Assembly (NCBI RefSeq): GCF_014873705.1
Contig: NZ_JADBDS010000002.1
Span: 992,001-1,056,000, forward strand
Source: Mycobacterium sp. OAS707
GTDB lineage: Bacteria; Actinomycetota; Actinomycetes; Mycobacteriales; Mycobacteriaceae
Direction of reading: 5' to 3'
Length of the DNA stretch: 64,000 bases
Both the position numbers and the translations under genes were made by a program. Positions 9,046 to 18,213 of this stretch are shown here, in pieces. Each line of letters begins with the position of its first letter. The first letter of the stretch is position 1. The notes below the pieces were generated by a model that saw only the letters and a list, made by a program, of their open reading frames with translations, ran no database searches and was not told where the DNA came from.

Positions 9046-9525
9046 GTGAAGCTCGGGCTTGCACTGCGGGAGCTGCACCGGTCGGAAGTCAGGCTGGCTC
9101 GAAGCCTGGATGCCATCGCAGCGCGCCATCACAACGACCACGGCATTTACCATGTGGCGCTCGACTTGGCGCACTGGTCTCGTGAGCACGCGACGTTGAT
9201 AGCCGAACTCGGGGAGAAGTACGGCGTCCGGTTGCGTCAGCATCCCCGGACGACCGCGATTGCCGATTCCGCACAGGAGTGGATCAGCGACCGGTTGGGC
9301 CGGCGACCTGAACCGGCCCTGCTGTTGCTGGCCGATCTTCGCAGACTGCACCGGCTGGCGGCGGGCGTGTCGGTCGACTGGGAACTGGTGGCACAGGGCG
9401 CGCAAGCGGCGAAGGACGACAATCTGGTGGCGCTCACGCAACGTTGCCATCCGCAGTCACTGCGGCAAATGCGATGGGCCAACGCCATGCTCAAGGAACT
9501 GGCTCCGCAAACGCTGACCAACTGA
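9046..9525 (+). CDS. Conserved helical protein linked to the molybdopterin oxidoreductase
   Basis: A 159-residue, largely helical soluble protein with many His, Glu and Arg residues (RSLDAIAARHHNDHGIYHVA, then LAHWSREHATLIAELGEKYG), reminiscent of a four-helix bundle of ferritin-like type. No family can be named with confidence. The GTG at 9046 has an excellent ribosome-binding site (GGGAGG, 9035-9040) and begins one base after the oxidoreductase stop, so the two are certainly co-translated. It may be a dedicated chaperone or electron-transfer partner; that is inference from the gene pair. An in-frame ATG at 9010 lies inside the preceding gene and is less likely. Confidence 0.7.
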   Translation: MKLGLALRELHRSEVRLARSLDAIAARHHNDHGIYHVALDLAHWSREHATLIAELGEKYGVRLRQHPRTTAIADSAQEWISDRLGRRPEPALLLLADLRRLHRLAAGVSVDWELVAQGAQAAKDDNLVALTQRCHPQSLRQMRWANAMLKELAPQTLTN

Positions 9526-9633
9526 GGCGCCGAATTCTGTTGGTCTGCAGTTCGCCCGAGCGCATCGCAGACGATCCGTCGATTTTGGTTGCGTCGGGCA
9601 TCGTGAATCAGACCGCCCAACCCTGGAGGAATC

Positions 9634-10173
9634 GTGAATCAGCTTGCTGTTCAACGTCAGTCGCGCCCGCTGCTGCCGGAGCTGCCCCAGCTGCTCAACG
9701 GCTTATCAAGCTTTCCTGCCTTCGCAGGCCTGGCGAGCCTGCGGTCTTTCTTCGACGGCAAGCCGATGCGTCTGGAGGATGAGACCAAGGACGGGTCATA
9801 CGAGGTGCGCGCCGAGCTTCCCGGCGTCGACCCCACCGACGACATCGAGGTCACCGTGCACGACGGCCGGCTCACCATCAGGGCCGAGCGCACCCAGGCC
9901 AGCGAGTCCAACGGGCGCTCCGAGTTCTCGTACGGCACGTTCGCGCGGACCGTGGCATTGCCCGTGGGAGCCGACGAAGACGACATCAACGCCACCTATG
10001 ACCGCGGCATCCTGACCGTGACGGTGCCGCTGTCAGAGGATCACCCGGCCGAGAAGCGCGTCGAGGTCATCGAGACGATCCTCGTCGACGAAGACGAAGA
10101 AGACGAAGACCAGCCCGAGTTCGAGGAGGCCGAGCACGGCGCTGACGAGGAGCAACACCAGCCGGTTGGCTGA
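9634..10173 (+). CDS. Hsp20 small heat-shock protein, HspX/alpha-crystallin-like
   Basis: A 179-residue small heat-shock protein. The alpha-crystallin domain starts near MRLEDETKDGSYEVRAELPG and includes DGRLTIRAERTQ and GRSEFSYGTFARTVALPVGA, then the end-of-domain segment YDRGILTVTVPLSE. These match the mycobacterial HspX (16-kDa antigen) pattern closely. A very acidic tail (DEDEEDEDQPEFEEAEHGAD) extends the protein well past the 144 residues of HspX. The GTG at 9634 is preceded by GGAGG at 9625-9629. In M. tuberculosis hspX is under DosR control, but I saw no convincing DosR box in the 108 bp upstream. The 10-mer TCGTGAATCA occurs twice there, at 9601 and over the start codon at 9632. It acts as an ATP-independent holdase. 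Confidence 0.88.
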   Translation: MNQLAVQRQSRPLLPELPQLLNGLSSFPAFAGLASLRSFFDGKPMRLEDETKDGSYEVRAELPGVDPTDDIEVTVHDGRLTIRAERTQASESNGRSEFSYGTFARTVALPVGADEDDINATYDRGILTVTVPLSEDHPAEKRVEVIETILVDEDEEDEDQPEFEEAEHGADEEQHQPVG

Positions 10174-10193
10174 GCTGCATTAACCTGGAAAGC

Positions 10194-11030
10194 GTGGAAG
10201 CACCGGAACTCGTCGCCCTGCTGGACGGACGCCGTGTCGCGGTGCTCACCGGCGCAGGGATGTCGACGGATTCGGGCATCCCGGACTACCGGGGCCCGGA
10301 CTCGCCGCCGAGCAATCCGATGACGATTCGCCAGTTCACCTCCGATCCGGTGTATCGGCAGCGGTACTGGGCGCGCAACCACGTCGGCTGGCGACACATG
10401 GACGAGACGCTGCCGAACGCCGGCCACCGCGCACTGGCCGAACTCGAACACGTCGGCGTGGTCTCCGGCGTGATCACCCAGAACGTCGACCTGCTGCACA
10501 CCAAAGCGGGCAGCCGCAATGTGATCAACCTGCACGGCACCTACGCCCAGGTGATCTGCCTGGACTGTGGGCACACCATGCCACGCGCGACGCTGGCCGA
10601 GCTGTTGGATGCCGCTAATCCCGGCTTTGTCGAGCGGGCGGAGGCCGTTGGCGGCATCGCGGTGGCGCCCGACGCCGACGCCGTGGTCAGCGACACCACA
10701 TCGTTCGCGATCATCGACTGCCAAGAGTGCGGGGGCATGCTCAAGCCCGACATCGTCTACTTTGGCGAGAATGTGCCGAAAGACCGTGTGGACGAAGCAT
10801 ATTCGCTTATCGATGACGCCGAGGCGTTGCTCGTCGCCGGGTCGTCGCTGACAGTGTATTCGGGGTATCGGTTCGTCCGGCACGCCGCCGCGCTGGACAT
10901 GCCGATCGCGATCATCAACCGCGGCCGCACGCGCGGCGACGATCTGGCGACGGTGAAGGTCGAAACCGGTTGCTCGGAGATGCTCTCCCTGTTGGCCGAT
11001 GAGCTTCCCGCGATTGCGAATTCGGCGTAG
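10194..11030 (+). CDS. NAD-dependent protein deacylase (Sir2 family)
   Basis: A 278-residue sirtuin. The NAD-binding signature GAGMSTDSGIPDYRG starts near residue 21, followed by ITQNVDLLHTKAG and the catalytic His in NVINLHGTYAQ. Two Cys pairs for the structural zinc follow (CLDCGHT and CQECGG). The C-terminal Rossmann part has VAGSSLTVYSGYRFV and ends with IINRGRTRGDD. It uses NAD+ to remove acyl groups from lysines. At 278 residues it is longer than the M. tuberculosis CobB-type enzyme (about 237 residues by memory), and the ADFRS-type substrate-pocket motif of desuccinylases is not evident. The GTG start lies 20 bp after the Hsp20 gene. The next gene begins immediately after its stop codon. 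Confidence 0.88.
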   Translation: MEAPELVALLDGRRVAVLTGAGMSTDSGIPDYRGPDSPPSNPMTIRQFTSDPVYRQRYWARNHVGWRHMDETLPNAGHRALAELEHVGVVSGVITQNVDLLHTKAGSRNVINLHGTYAQVICLDCGHTMPRATLAELLDAANPGFVERAEAVGGIAVAPDADAVVSDTTSFAIIDCQECGGMLKPDIVYFGENVPKDRVDEAYSLIDDAEALLVAGSSLTVYSGYRFVRHAAALDMPIAIINRGRTRGDDLATVKVETGCSEMLSLLADELPAIANSA

Positions 11031-11696
11031 ATGACCGACGACGACGCCTCCTGGCTGCAGTCGCTGCTGGAACGCAGGCGACCCGAGCCTGGGCCGGTCG
11101 CCGGGCGGTGGGCCCTTGGCATCGGCGACATGGTGGCCGATCATCCGCTGACACCGGACAAGCTGCACTGGCTGGCCCGCAAGCTGAACCATTTCGGCGG
11201 CGTGGCGATCAGCGAAGAAGGCGTCGAGTTCGACGGCGACGACGTCAAGTGGTCGGACGTCACCGAGATTCGCACTCGCAGCCTCATCGAATATCTGTTC
11301 ACCGGTGGTGTGGACAAGCAGGCGGACAAGCTGCCGTTGCCGTGGTTCCCGTTCCGCGGCAAGGTGATCCAGGCGATTTCACGCGGGGCGCTGACGCTGC
11401 TGCTCGCCGCGGCCAAGCAGCAACTCGAGGGTGGGGCGATGGAGATCCGGATACCCGCCGAGGTGCACTATCACGGTCTTCTCGGGACACGCGAACTGTC
11501 GCCGGGGATGCTCGCCGCTGTCGTGCTGGCCGACCCCGCGGTTCGTCAGTGTTTCGAGGCGACCGCGCAGGCACACGGGGTCACGATCTGTCCGGCCGAA
11601 GACGATGTGATGACCGACGCCGACCACCGCGCCGAGCAGATCAAGTCGATGCTCGGTGCGATTTCGGCGCGGATACGGTCGCTCAGCGACGGTTAG
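11031..11696 (+). CDS. Conserved hypothetical protein
   Basis: A 221-residue soluble protein whose ATG directly abuts the sirtuin stop codon (TAG-ATG), so it is probably translated with it. No recognised domain. Visible features are a central segment that may be a PH-like or YcxB-like beta sheet (FGGVAISEEGVEFDGDDVKW, then SDVTEIRTRSLIEYLFTGG), one weak hydrophobic helix (ISRGALTLLLAAAKQQL), and a C-terminal helical tail. It ends 15 bp from convergent proB. I cannot assign a function; the pairing with the deacylase suggests a substrate or regulator but nothing in the sequence proves it. Confidence 0.65.
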   Translation: MTDDDASWLQSLLERRRPEPGPVAGRWALGIGDMVADHPLTPDKLHWLARKLNHFGGVAISEEGVEFDGDDVKWSDVTEIRTRSLIEYLFTGGVDKQADKLPLPWFPFRGKVIQAISRGALTLLLAAAKQQLEGGAMEIRIPAEVHYHGLLGTRELSPGMLAAVVLADPAVRQCFEATAQAHGVTICPAEDDVMTDADHRAEQIKSMLGAISARIRSLSDG

Positions 11697-11711
11697 CGCG
11701 CCGAAATCACT

Positions 11712-12815
11712 TTAGACGGCAACCAGATCGTCGGCGTGCACTGCGGGACGGCGCATTTCGGCTGGCAGGTCCGACGTCGAGCGGCCCAGCATGGTCGCCA
11801 GCTCGCTGTGGTCGTAGGCCACCACGCCGCGAGCCACCATCGTCGCGTCCTGTGACCGCAGCTCCACGACGTCGCCGCCGTAGAACCGGCCCGAAAGCGC
11901 TGTGATGCCCGCCGGCAGCAGCGAACGACGTTGCCGCACAACGGCACGCACCGCTCCATCGTCGAGCGTCAGTGCGCCTGCCGACTCGGCGGCGTAGCGG
12001 ACCCAGAACCTGCGCGCCGACATGCGTTCGGACCGCGGCGCGAACACGGTGCCCACCGACGCGTCGGCCAACGCGGTGGCGACGTCAGCTGCTGCGGCCA
12101 ACAGCACCGGGACGCCGGCGTCAGCGGCCAGCAGCGCCGACGACAGTTTCGACGCCATCCCGCCGGTGCCCAGATGGCTACCGCTGCCTGCCACCACACC
12201 ATCGAGGTCGTCGGGCCCGGAGACTTCAGAGATGAAGCGGGCGTTGCCTTTTCGCGGGTCCGAATCGTAGAGGCCGTCGATGTCCGACAGCAGCACCAAT
12301 GCATCGGCGCCCACCAGATGGGCGACCAACGCCGAAAGCCGGTCGTTGTCGCCGAACCGGATCTCGTTGGTGGCGACGGTGTCGTTCTCGTTGACGATCG
12401 CGACCGCGTGCAGCGCGCGCAGCCGGTCCAGCGTGCGCTGGGCGTTGGTGTGCGACACCCGTCGCGAGATGTCGTGTGCGGTCAGCAGCACTTGGCCGAC
12501 GGTGCGGTGGTAGCGGGCGAACGCCGTGCTCCACGAGTTCACCAGCGCCACCTGCCCGACGCTGGCGGCGGCCTGCTTGGTGGCTAGATCCGTCGGGCGT
12601 TTGGAAAGCCGCAGCGGTTCGATGCCCGCGGCGATCGAGCCCGACGACACGATCACCACATCGGAGCCTGCTTTCATGCGCCCCTCGATGGCATCGGCCA
12701 ACACGGCCAGCCTGCCCGCGTCGAACACCCCCGAAGGCGTGGTCAACGCGGTGGTGCCGACCTTGATGACGACGCTGCGCGCGGTGCGGACCGCCTCGCG
12801 ATGCGGGCTCGTCAT
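11712..12815 (-). CDS. proB: Glutamate 5-kinase
   Basis: A 367-residue enzyme that phosphorylates glutamate, the first step of proline synthesis and its feedback-controlled step. The amino-acid kinase domain begins [20 protein letters not shown] and contains [14 protein letters not shown] and [22 protein letters not shown]-terminal PUA domain follows from about residue 270 ([20 protein letters not shown], then [20 protein letters not shown]). The ATG overlaps the obg stop by 4 bp, so it is co-translated with the ribosome-assembly GTPase gene. proA, its pathway partner, is about 11.5 kb away at the left edge. Confidence 0.95.
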   Translation of the reverse strand: MTSPHREAVRTARSVVIKVGTTALTTPSGVFDAGRLAVLADAIEGRMKAGSDVVIVSSGSIAAGIEPLRLSKRPTDLATKQAAASVGQVALVNSWSTAFARYHRTVGQVLLTAHDISRRVSHTNAQRTLDRLRALHAVAIVNENDTVATNEIRFGDNDRLSALVAHLVGADALVLLSDIDGLYDSDPRKGNARFISEVSGPDDLDGVVAGSGSHLGTGGMASKLSSALLAADAGVPVLLAAAADVATALADASVGTVFAPRSERMSARRFWVRYAAESAGALTLDDGAVRAVVRQRRSLLPAGITALSGRFYGGDVVELRSQDATMVARGVVAYDHSELATMLGRSTSDLPAEMRRPAVHADDLVAV

Positions 12816-14251
12816 TCTTGATGCTCTCGACGTTGGCGCCGCGCGGCCTTGCGCTCATCGGCGCCGACGCGGTCGGTCTGTTCCAGTCGCGAGTCGGTGC
12901 CGCGGCCGGACAACGTGACGTCGACGCCCGCCGGTGTCTGCGGCTCCCAGTCGAATGTCATGTCGCCGATGGTCACCGCGCAGCCGGGCTTAGCGCCAAG
13001 GCGCAGCAGCTCGTCCTCGACACCGAGCCGGGCCAGCCGGTCGCCGAGATAGCCGACGGCCTCGTCGTTGTTGAAATCGGTTTGGTTGACCCACCGTTCG
13101 GGTCGGGTCCCCCGCACCACGAAGCCGCCCTGGCCGGCGGGCTCGACGGTGAAGCCACTCTCGTCCACGGCGATCGGCCGGATCACCGGACGGCGCGGCA
13201 CGATCGGCGGCTGCGCGGCGCGGTACACCGCGACCATGTCCCACAGCGCGAATATCAACGGCCGCAGTCCTTCTCGAGACACGGTCGAGACCTCGAACAC
13301 CGGCCAGCCGAAGCGGCGGGCGATCTCGTCGCGGACGAAGTCGGCCAGTTCTCTCGCATCGGGCACGTCGATCTTGTTCAACACCACCGCGCGTGGCCGC
13401 TCGGCCAGATCGCCAAGCGTCGTATCTCCTTGCAGCGTCGGCGTATACGCGGCCAGTTCGGCTTCCAGCGCCTCGATGTCGGAGATCGGGTCACGGCCCG
13501 GTTCCAGCGTCGCGCAGTCCACCACATGTACCAGCACCGCGCAGCGCTCGATGTGCCGAAGGAAGTCGAGACCGAGACCGCGGCCCTCGGACGCGCCGGG
13601 GATCAGGCCAGGCACATCGGCGACGGTGAAGGTGTGCTCCCCCGCCGACACCACACCCAGATTGGGCGTCAGCGTGGTGAACGGGTAGTCGGCGACCTTC
13701 GGCTTGGCCGCAGAGATGGTCGAAACCAGCGACGACTTACCCGCCGACGGAAACCCGACGAGGCCGACGTCGGCGACCGTCTTCAGCTCCAGCGTGAGAT
13801 CGCGCTCCTGGCCCTTTTCGCCGAGCAGCGCGAAGCCGGGCGCCTTACGAGCCCGCGACGCCAGCGCGGCGTTGCCCAGCCCACCGCGTCCGCCTGCAGC
13901 CGCTTCGAAACGGGTGCCGGCGCCGACGAGGTCGGCGACCATCCTGCCGTTCTCGTCGAGCACGACGGTGCCGTCGGGCACCTTGACCTCGAGATCGGTA
14001 CCTGCGGCGCCGTCGCGGTTGCTGCCGGCACCCTGCTTACCGGAGGGAGCGACGACGTTCGGGTGGAAGTGAAAATCGAGCAGGGTGTGCACCTGCGGAT
14101 CGACGACCAGCACGATGCTGCCGCCGCGACCGCCGTTGCCGCCGTCGGGTCCGCCGAGTGGTTTGAACTTCTCCCGGTGGACCGAGGCGCAACCGTTACC
14201 GCCGTTGCCCGCTCGCGCGTGGATGACGACGCGGTCTACGAAGCGCGGCAT
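12812..14251 (-). CDS. obg: Obg/CgtA family GTPase
   Basis: A 479-residue ribosome-assembly and stress GTPase. Three domains are visible: the glycine-rich Obg fold (residues 1-158; [20 protein letters not shown]), the G domain with G1 [13 protein letters not shown]3 DVPG and G4 NKID, and a C-terminal OCT domain (near residues 340-430; [20 protein letters not shown]). The basic tail [16 protein letters not shown] is typical of actinobacterial Obg. It is downstream of rplU-rpmA on the same strand, the near-universal bacterial arrangement, with an 83-bp gap after rpmA, and overlaps proB by 4 bp. It binds the 50S subunit. Confidence 0.96.
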   Translation of the reverse strand: MPRFVDRVVIHARAGNGGNGCASVHREKFKPLGGPDGGNGGRGGSIVLVVDPQVHTLLDFHFHPNVVAPSGKQGAGSNRDGAAGTDLEVKVPDGTVVLDENGRMVADLVGAGTRFEAAAGGRGGLGNAALASRARKAPGFALLGEKGQERDLTLELKTVADVGLVGFPSAGKSSLVSTISAAKPKVADYPFTTLTPNLGVVSAGEHTFTVADVPGLIPGASEGRGLGLDFLRHIERCAVLVHVVDCATLEPGRDPISDIEALEAELAAYTPTLQGDTTLGDLAERPRAVVLNKIDVPDARELADFVRDEIARRFGWPVFEVSTVSREGLRPLIFALWDMVAVYRAAQPPIVPRRPVIRPIAVDESGFTVEPAGQGGFVVRGTRPERWVNQTDFNNDEAVGYLGDRLARLGVEDELLRLGAKPGCAVTIGDMTFDWEPQTPAGVDVTLSGRGTDSRLEQTDRVGADERKAARRQRREHQE

Positions 14252-14334
14252 TGCGGTGCCTCCTTAGCCGAAATGGACGTTTGGGCGGGAAATTACGAGA
14301 GTCCCGCGCCAAAGCGTCGATCTCGACGCGGAAA

Positions 14335-14601
14335 CTAAGCCTGCGGGGCGGACGGTCGCACCACGCTGACCGTCTTGCGGCCACGCTTGGTGCCGAACGT
14401 CACGGCGCCGGGGGCCGTAGCGAACAGGGTGTCGTCCCCGCCGCGACCGACATTCACGCCGGGATGGAAGTGGGTGCCGCGCTGGCGGACGATGATCTCG
14501 CCGGCCTTGACGATCTGGCCGCCGAACCGCTTGACGCCCAGCCGCTGGGCGGCTGAGTCGCGACCGTTACGTGAGCTGGAAGCGCCCTTTTTGTGTGCCA
14601 T
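14335..14601 (-). CDS. rpmA: 50S ribosomal protein L27
   Basis: An 88-residue protein starting [20 protein letters not shown], the canonical L27 N-terminus that reaches the peptidyl-transferase centre. The motifs [20 protein letters not shown] and [17 protein letters not shown] are diagnostic. The gene follows rplU by 11 bp on the same strand and is surely in one transcript with it. The N-terminus lacks the cleavable extension found in some Firmicutes. Confidence 0.98.
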   Translation of the reverse strand: MAHKKGASSSRNGRDSAAQRLGVKRFGGQIVKAGEIIVRQRGTHFHPGVNVGRGGDDTLFATAPGAVTFGTKRGRKTVSVVRPSAPQA

Positions 14602-14612
14602 TTCGTCGCCTC

Positions 14613-14924
14613 CTACTTGATGCCGGTGACCTTGAGGACCGTCAGCGGCTGACGGTGACCTTGCCGCTTGTGATAGCCGGTCTTGTTCTTGAACTTGTGG
14701 ATGCGGATCTTGGGGCCCTTGGTGTGCTCGAGCACCTCTGCGGCGACGGCCACCTTCTCCAGCGCCTTGGCGTCGGCGGTGACCTTCGAGCCGTCGACAA
14801 CGAGGGCGACGGGCAGCGAGACGCTGGCACCAGGCTCCGAGTCGAGCTTCTCGACCTTGACCACGTCGCCGACGGCAACCTTGTACTGCTTGCCGCCGGT
14901 CTTGACGATTGCGTACGTCGCCAT
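14613..14924 (-). CDS. rplU: 50S ribosomal protein L21
   Basis: A 103-residue L21 protein ([20 protein letters not shown] at the start, [20 protein letters not shown] near the end). It binds 23S rRNA and is paired with L27 as in nearly all bacteria. First gene of the rplU-rpmA-obg-proB group. An AGGAG-type ribosome-binding site precedes the ATG (rc of 14935-14939). A promoter candidate lies about 120 bp upstream, between this gene and rne. Confidence 0.98.
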   Translation of the reverse strand: MATYAIVKTGGKQYKVAVGDVVKVEKLDSEPGASVSLPVALVVDGSKVTADAKALEKVAVAAEVLEHTKGPKIRIHKFKNKTGYHKRQGHRQPLTVLKVTGIK

Positions 14925-15045
14925 CGTGCTATCACTCCTAGGTCGTTCACTTGACTGCGCGCTACCTGTTGGTGCGCTCGCGGGTCTCGGGTGCGGAGCC
15001 GCGTAGGGCCCGCTGTCGTCGGCGTCAGCCGAAAGACAACTGGTC

Positions 15046-15076
15046 CAGGGTACGTGAGGCCCGCCTACAGGGTCAA
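15046..15076 (-). promoter_or_regulatory. Candidate SigA promoter for rplU-rpmA-obg-proB
   Basis: Reading leftward, TTGACC (15071-15076) is a good -35 element and TACCCT (15046-15051) fits the mycobacterial -10 pattern TAnnnT, with a 19-bp spacer. Transcription would start near 15039, giving a 5' leader of about 115 nt before rplU. The spacer is slightly long, so this is tentative. It lies in the only sizeable gap between rne and rplU. Confidence 0.4.
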
Positions 15077-15096
15077 ATCACCGCAGGTCACACCGC

Positions 15097-17907
15097 TCAG
15101 CCGTCGTGAGCCGGCGGGCCGGCGGGCCGCACGGCGGCGCGACGGCGGTGCCGACCGCCGGGAGCCGTCGCCGCGGCGGGCTGCTCGACGTGGTCTTCCG
15201 ACTCATCCGAGTCGTCATCCGAGTCATCTGAGTCGTCATCCGAGTCGTCTGAGTCGTCCTCGTCGGAGTCGTCTTCGTCGAACTCGTCGTCGTCATCGTC
15301 GGAGTCTGTGTCGTCGTCGGTGTCCCCGTTGATGACCTCGATGTCGTCGTCGATGTCTTCATCCTCGTCGTCGGCGTCGAGGTCGATCTCGTCCTCATCC
15401 GATTCGTCGTCGTCGGACTCGTCGTCGTCGGACTCGTCGTCGGACTCGTCGAAGTCCTCGTCCTCGTCCTCGAGTTCTTCGTCCTCGGCCTGGACGTACG
15501 CCTCGCGGATGGTGTCGGGTTCGAGCTCGGCGACTTCCTCGGCGGCCTTGGTTTCGTCGACCTCACCGTCGATGTCTTCGTCGTCCTCGTGCTTACCGTT
15601 GGCCGCGGCCATCGCCTTGAACATCGGATGCTCACCGGCGGGGTGGGCGGGCACCTTCGCGACCTCGACGTCGTCGGCCTTACCGCCCTTCTTGCCCCGC
15701 TTGCCGCGACGTCCACCCGAGTCGGACTTGCGGGCGCCCGCGGATACGGAATCCACCGGGTCACCATGCAACAGGATGCCCCGGCCCGCGCAGTGCGGGC
15801 ACGGGGTGGAGAACGCCTCAATCAGGCCGGTGCCCAACCGCTTTCGTGTCAGCTGCACCAATCCCAACGATGTCACCTCGGACACCTGGTGGCGGGTGCG
15901 ATCGCGCGCCAGCGCCTCGGTCAGCCTGCGCAACACCAGATCCCGATTGGATTCCAACACCATGTCGATGAAGTCGATGACGACGATGCCGCCGATATCA
16001 CGCAGCCGCAGCTGGCGCACGATTTCCTCGGCCGCTTCGAGGTTGTTGCGAGTGACCGTCTGCTCCAGGTTGCCACCCGAACCGGTGAACTTGCCGGTGT
16101 TCACGTCGACGACGGTCATCGCTTCGGTGCGGTCGATGACCAGCGTGCCGCCCGACGGCAGCCACACCTTGCGGTCCATCGCCTTGGTCAGCTGCTCGTC
16201 GATGCGGTGAACCGCGAACACATCCGGGCCACCCTCGGCGGGCTCGTACTTCGTCAGTCTCGGAACAAGTTCGGGCGCAACGGTATTCACATAGTCGTTG
16301 ATGGTCTTCCACGCGTCGTCGCCGGACACGATCAGGCCGGAGAAGTCCTCGTTGAACAGATCGCGGATGACCTTGACCAACACATCGGGCTCTTCGTAGA
16401 GCGCGATCGCAGCGCCGGCCTTTTTCGCGATGGTCTCGGCGGCCTTGGCATCGATCTCGGTCCAGCGCTTCTGCAGACGCTCGACGTCGGTGCGGATGTC
16501 TTCTTCCTTGACGCCCTCCGAGGCCGTGCGGATGATCACGCCCGCATCGGCGGGGACCACCTCCCGCAGGATTTCCTTCAACCGCTGGCGTTCGGTGTCG
16601 GGCAGCTTGCGGCTGATGCCGGTCGACGACGCGCCTGGCACATAGACCAGGTAGCGGCCGGCGAGCGACACCTGCGTCGTGAGCCGCGCGCCCTTGTGTC
16701 CGACCGGGTCCTTGCTGACCTGGACCACGACGTAGTCGCCGGGTTTGAGAGCCTGCTCGATCTTGCGGTTCTGCCCGCCGAGGCCCGCGGCCTCCCAGTT
16801 CACCTCGCCGGCATACAGCACGCCGTTTCGGCCCCGGCCGATGTCGACGAACGCCGCCTCCATCGAGGGCAGCACGTTCTGCACGATGCCGAGATAGATG
16901 TTGCCGACCAGGCTGGCCGATGCGGCGGAGGTGACGAAGTGTTCGACGACGACGCCGTCCTCGAGCACCGCGATCTGCGTGTAGCGGGCGCCTTCGTGCG
17001 GCGGCTCGGTGCGCACCTTGTCGCGCACCACCATCGTGCGCTCGACCGCCTCGCGGCGGGCCAGGAATTCGGCCTCGCTCAGGATCGGCGGACGGCGCCG
17101 TCCCGCGTCGCGGCCATCCCGGCGGCGTTGCCGCTTGGCCTCGAGCCGGGTCGATCCGCTGATGCCCTGGATCTCGCCGTTGCCTCCGTCGCTGTCGGCC
17201 TTGCTGGACCGACGCGGCGCACGCTCATGGACGACGGTGTTGGGCGGATCGTCCGGCGAGGTGGCCTCATCACTGTCGTCCCCGGAACCGGACTTGCGGC
17301 GCCGACGGCGGCGGCGACGGCGGGTTGCACCTTCGGTGCCACCCTCCTCATCGCCGGTGTCGTCGTCGGATTCATCGGAATCGCCGTTGGAATCCTCGTC
17401 GCTCTTGGCGTCGGACTGCCCGTCGCCGGAGTCGTTGTCGTCGTCGTCGTTCTGTTCACCGCGCCCGCGGCCACGACCGCGACGGCCCCGGCGGCGGCGG
17501 CGACCGGCGGGCCGTTCCTCTTGGTCGTCGTCGGAGTCGGGTCCGCCGTCGTCGTCCTCGTCGTCTTCGTCGGAGTCCGGGTCGTATTCCAGCTGGACCG
17601 GCTGCGGCGCCATGAACAGGGGCAGGTAGTCGGCCCGTTCGGGTTCGGGGGCTGTCTCGAGGATCAGCCGCGACTCCGGCTCGTCTTCTGAGGGGCCTTC
17701 GGCGTCCTCAGGGGCTGCGGAACCGTCCGGTTCGTCTGAGTCCGCCGATGCTTCGGCGTCTGCCGACTCCGGTGACTCCCCGGACGCATCGTCCGCAGGA
17801 CCTTCCTCGGCGTGGTGCTCGGCCGGCGGGTCCGTCAGCGCCTGTGGCTGGTCCTCACCGGGCTGAGTCTCTTCTGATAGGTCTTGGGTAGGCGCATCTT
17901 CGGCCAC
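15097..17907 (-). CDS. rne: Ribonuclease E/G
   Basis: A 936-residue single-strand endoribonuclease that starts mRNA decay and matures rRNA and tRNA. The layout is actinobacterial: about 330 acidic, disordered N-terminal residues with a basic RGRR-type patch, the S1 domain (GNIYLGIVQNVLPSMEAAFV, then DIGRGRNGVLYAGEVNWE), the DNase I-like core with metal-binding Asp residues in VVDVNTGKF and VIDFIDM, and a zinc-link motif CPHCAGRG. A long acidic tail of Asp/Glu/Ser repeats follows, then the basic end GGRHRRRAAVRPAG. Such scaffold-like flanks bind other degradosome factors. The coding DNA for the tail is an imperfect tandem repeat, listed separately. An unusually long leader precedes the gene. 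Confidence 0.96.
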   Translation of the reverse strand: MAEDAPTQDLSEETQPGEDQPQALTDPPAEHHAEEGPADDASGESPESADAEASADSDEPDGSAAPEDAEGPSEDEPESRLILETAPEPERADYLPLFMAPQPVQLEYDPDSDEDDEDDDGGPDSDDDQEERPAGRRRRRGRRGRGRGRGEQNDDDDNDSGDGQSDAKSDEDSNGDSDESDDDTGDEEGGTEGATRRRRRRRRRKSGSGDDSDEATSPDDPPNTVVHERAPRRSSKADSDGGNGEIQGISGSTRLEAKRQRRRDGRDAGRRRPPILSEAEFLARREAVERTMVVRDKVRTEPPHEGARYTQIAVLEDGVVVEHFVTSAASASLVGNIYLGIVQNVLPSMEAAFVDIGRGRNGVLYAGEVNWEAAGLGGQNRKIEQALKPGDYVVVQVSKDPVGHKGARLTTQVSLAGRYLVYVPGASSTGISRKLPDTERQRLKEILREVVPADAGVIIRTASEGVKEEDIRTDVERLQKRWTEIDAKAAETIAKKAGAAIALYEEPDVLVKVIRDLFNEDFSGLIVSGDDAWKTINDYVNTVAPELVPRLTKYEPAEGGPDVFAVHRIDEQLTKAMDRKVWLPSGGTLVIDRTEAMTVVDVNTGKFTGSGGNLEQTVTRNNLEAAEEIVRQLRLRDIGGIVVIDFIDMVLESNRDLVLRRLTEALARDRTRHQVSEVTSLGLVQLTRKRLGTGLIEAFSTPCPHCAGRGILLHGDPVDSVSAGARKSDSGGRRGKRGKKGGKADDVEVAKVPAHPAGEHPMFKAMAAANGKHEDDEDIDGEVDETKAAEEVAELEPDTIREAYVQAEDEELEDEDEDFDESDDESDDDESDDDESDEDEIDLDADDEDEDIDDDIEVINGDTDDDTDSDDDDDEFDEDDSDEDDSDDSDDDSDDSDDDSDESEDHVEQPAAATAPGGRHRRRAAVRPAGPPAHDG
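15185..15480. repeat. Imperfect trinucleotide/hexanucleotide repeats encoding the acidic rne tail
   Basis: Degenerate units such as GAGTCGTC, GTCATCC and TCGTCGTC are repeated in tandem and encode runs of Asp, Glu and Ser (for example DDESDDDESDDDESDEDE). Unit lengths are multiples of three, so expansion or contraction would keep the rne frame. This is a likely site of strain-to-strain length variation. Confidence 0.75.
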
Positions 17908-18213
17908 GTATTCTCCTCAAGCCCCCGGGCGCGTCCTGTCTGACGCGGCCACGCGAGGGCTTTCCCTATGAGCCCGGGCTACTTCTCCCGAGCTTGTTAT
18001 GGTCTCGCCCCGAGGAGTCCCTTGTTCGGAACCGTCTCGGTGCCGGTCTGAATGATGGCTGGACGGTCGGCGCCGCACCGCGGTAGCGATGGTCGCGCAC
18101 GTCTAAGTCTTCATTCGGGCATCCGCCCCGCGTAACAGGCCGGCTACCCGAGGCCAGTATCCCACATCACTCGTCGGTGACCGACCAGGCTGGACAACCG
18201 CGGCTGTCGGCAG
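17908..18213 (-). promoter_or_regulatory. rne upstream region and leader, no gene
   Basis: 306 bp between the ndk stop and the rne start contain no convincing reading frame. The G/C-rich stretch includes several short self-complementary segments, for example AGCCCGGGCT at 17970-17979. The rne gene of many bacteria autoregulates through a structured 5' leader, and the size and position here fit that, but no conserved element was recognised. A weak -10-like GATACT (rc of about 18158-18163) lies just after ndk. Confidence 0.35.

Noticed and set aside
9526..9633. A DosR box in front of the HspX-like gene
   Set aside because: No sequence near the palindromic DosR consensus was visible in these 108 bp.
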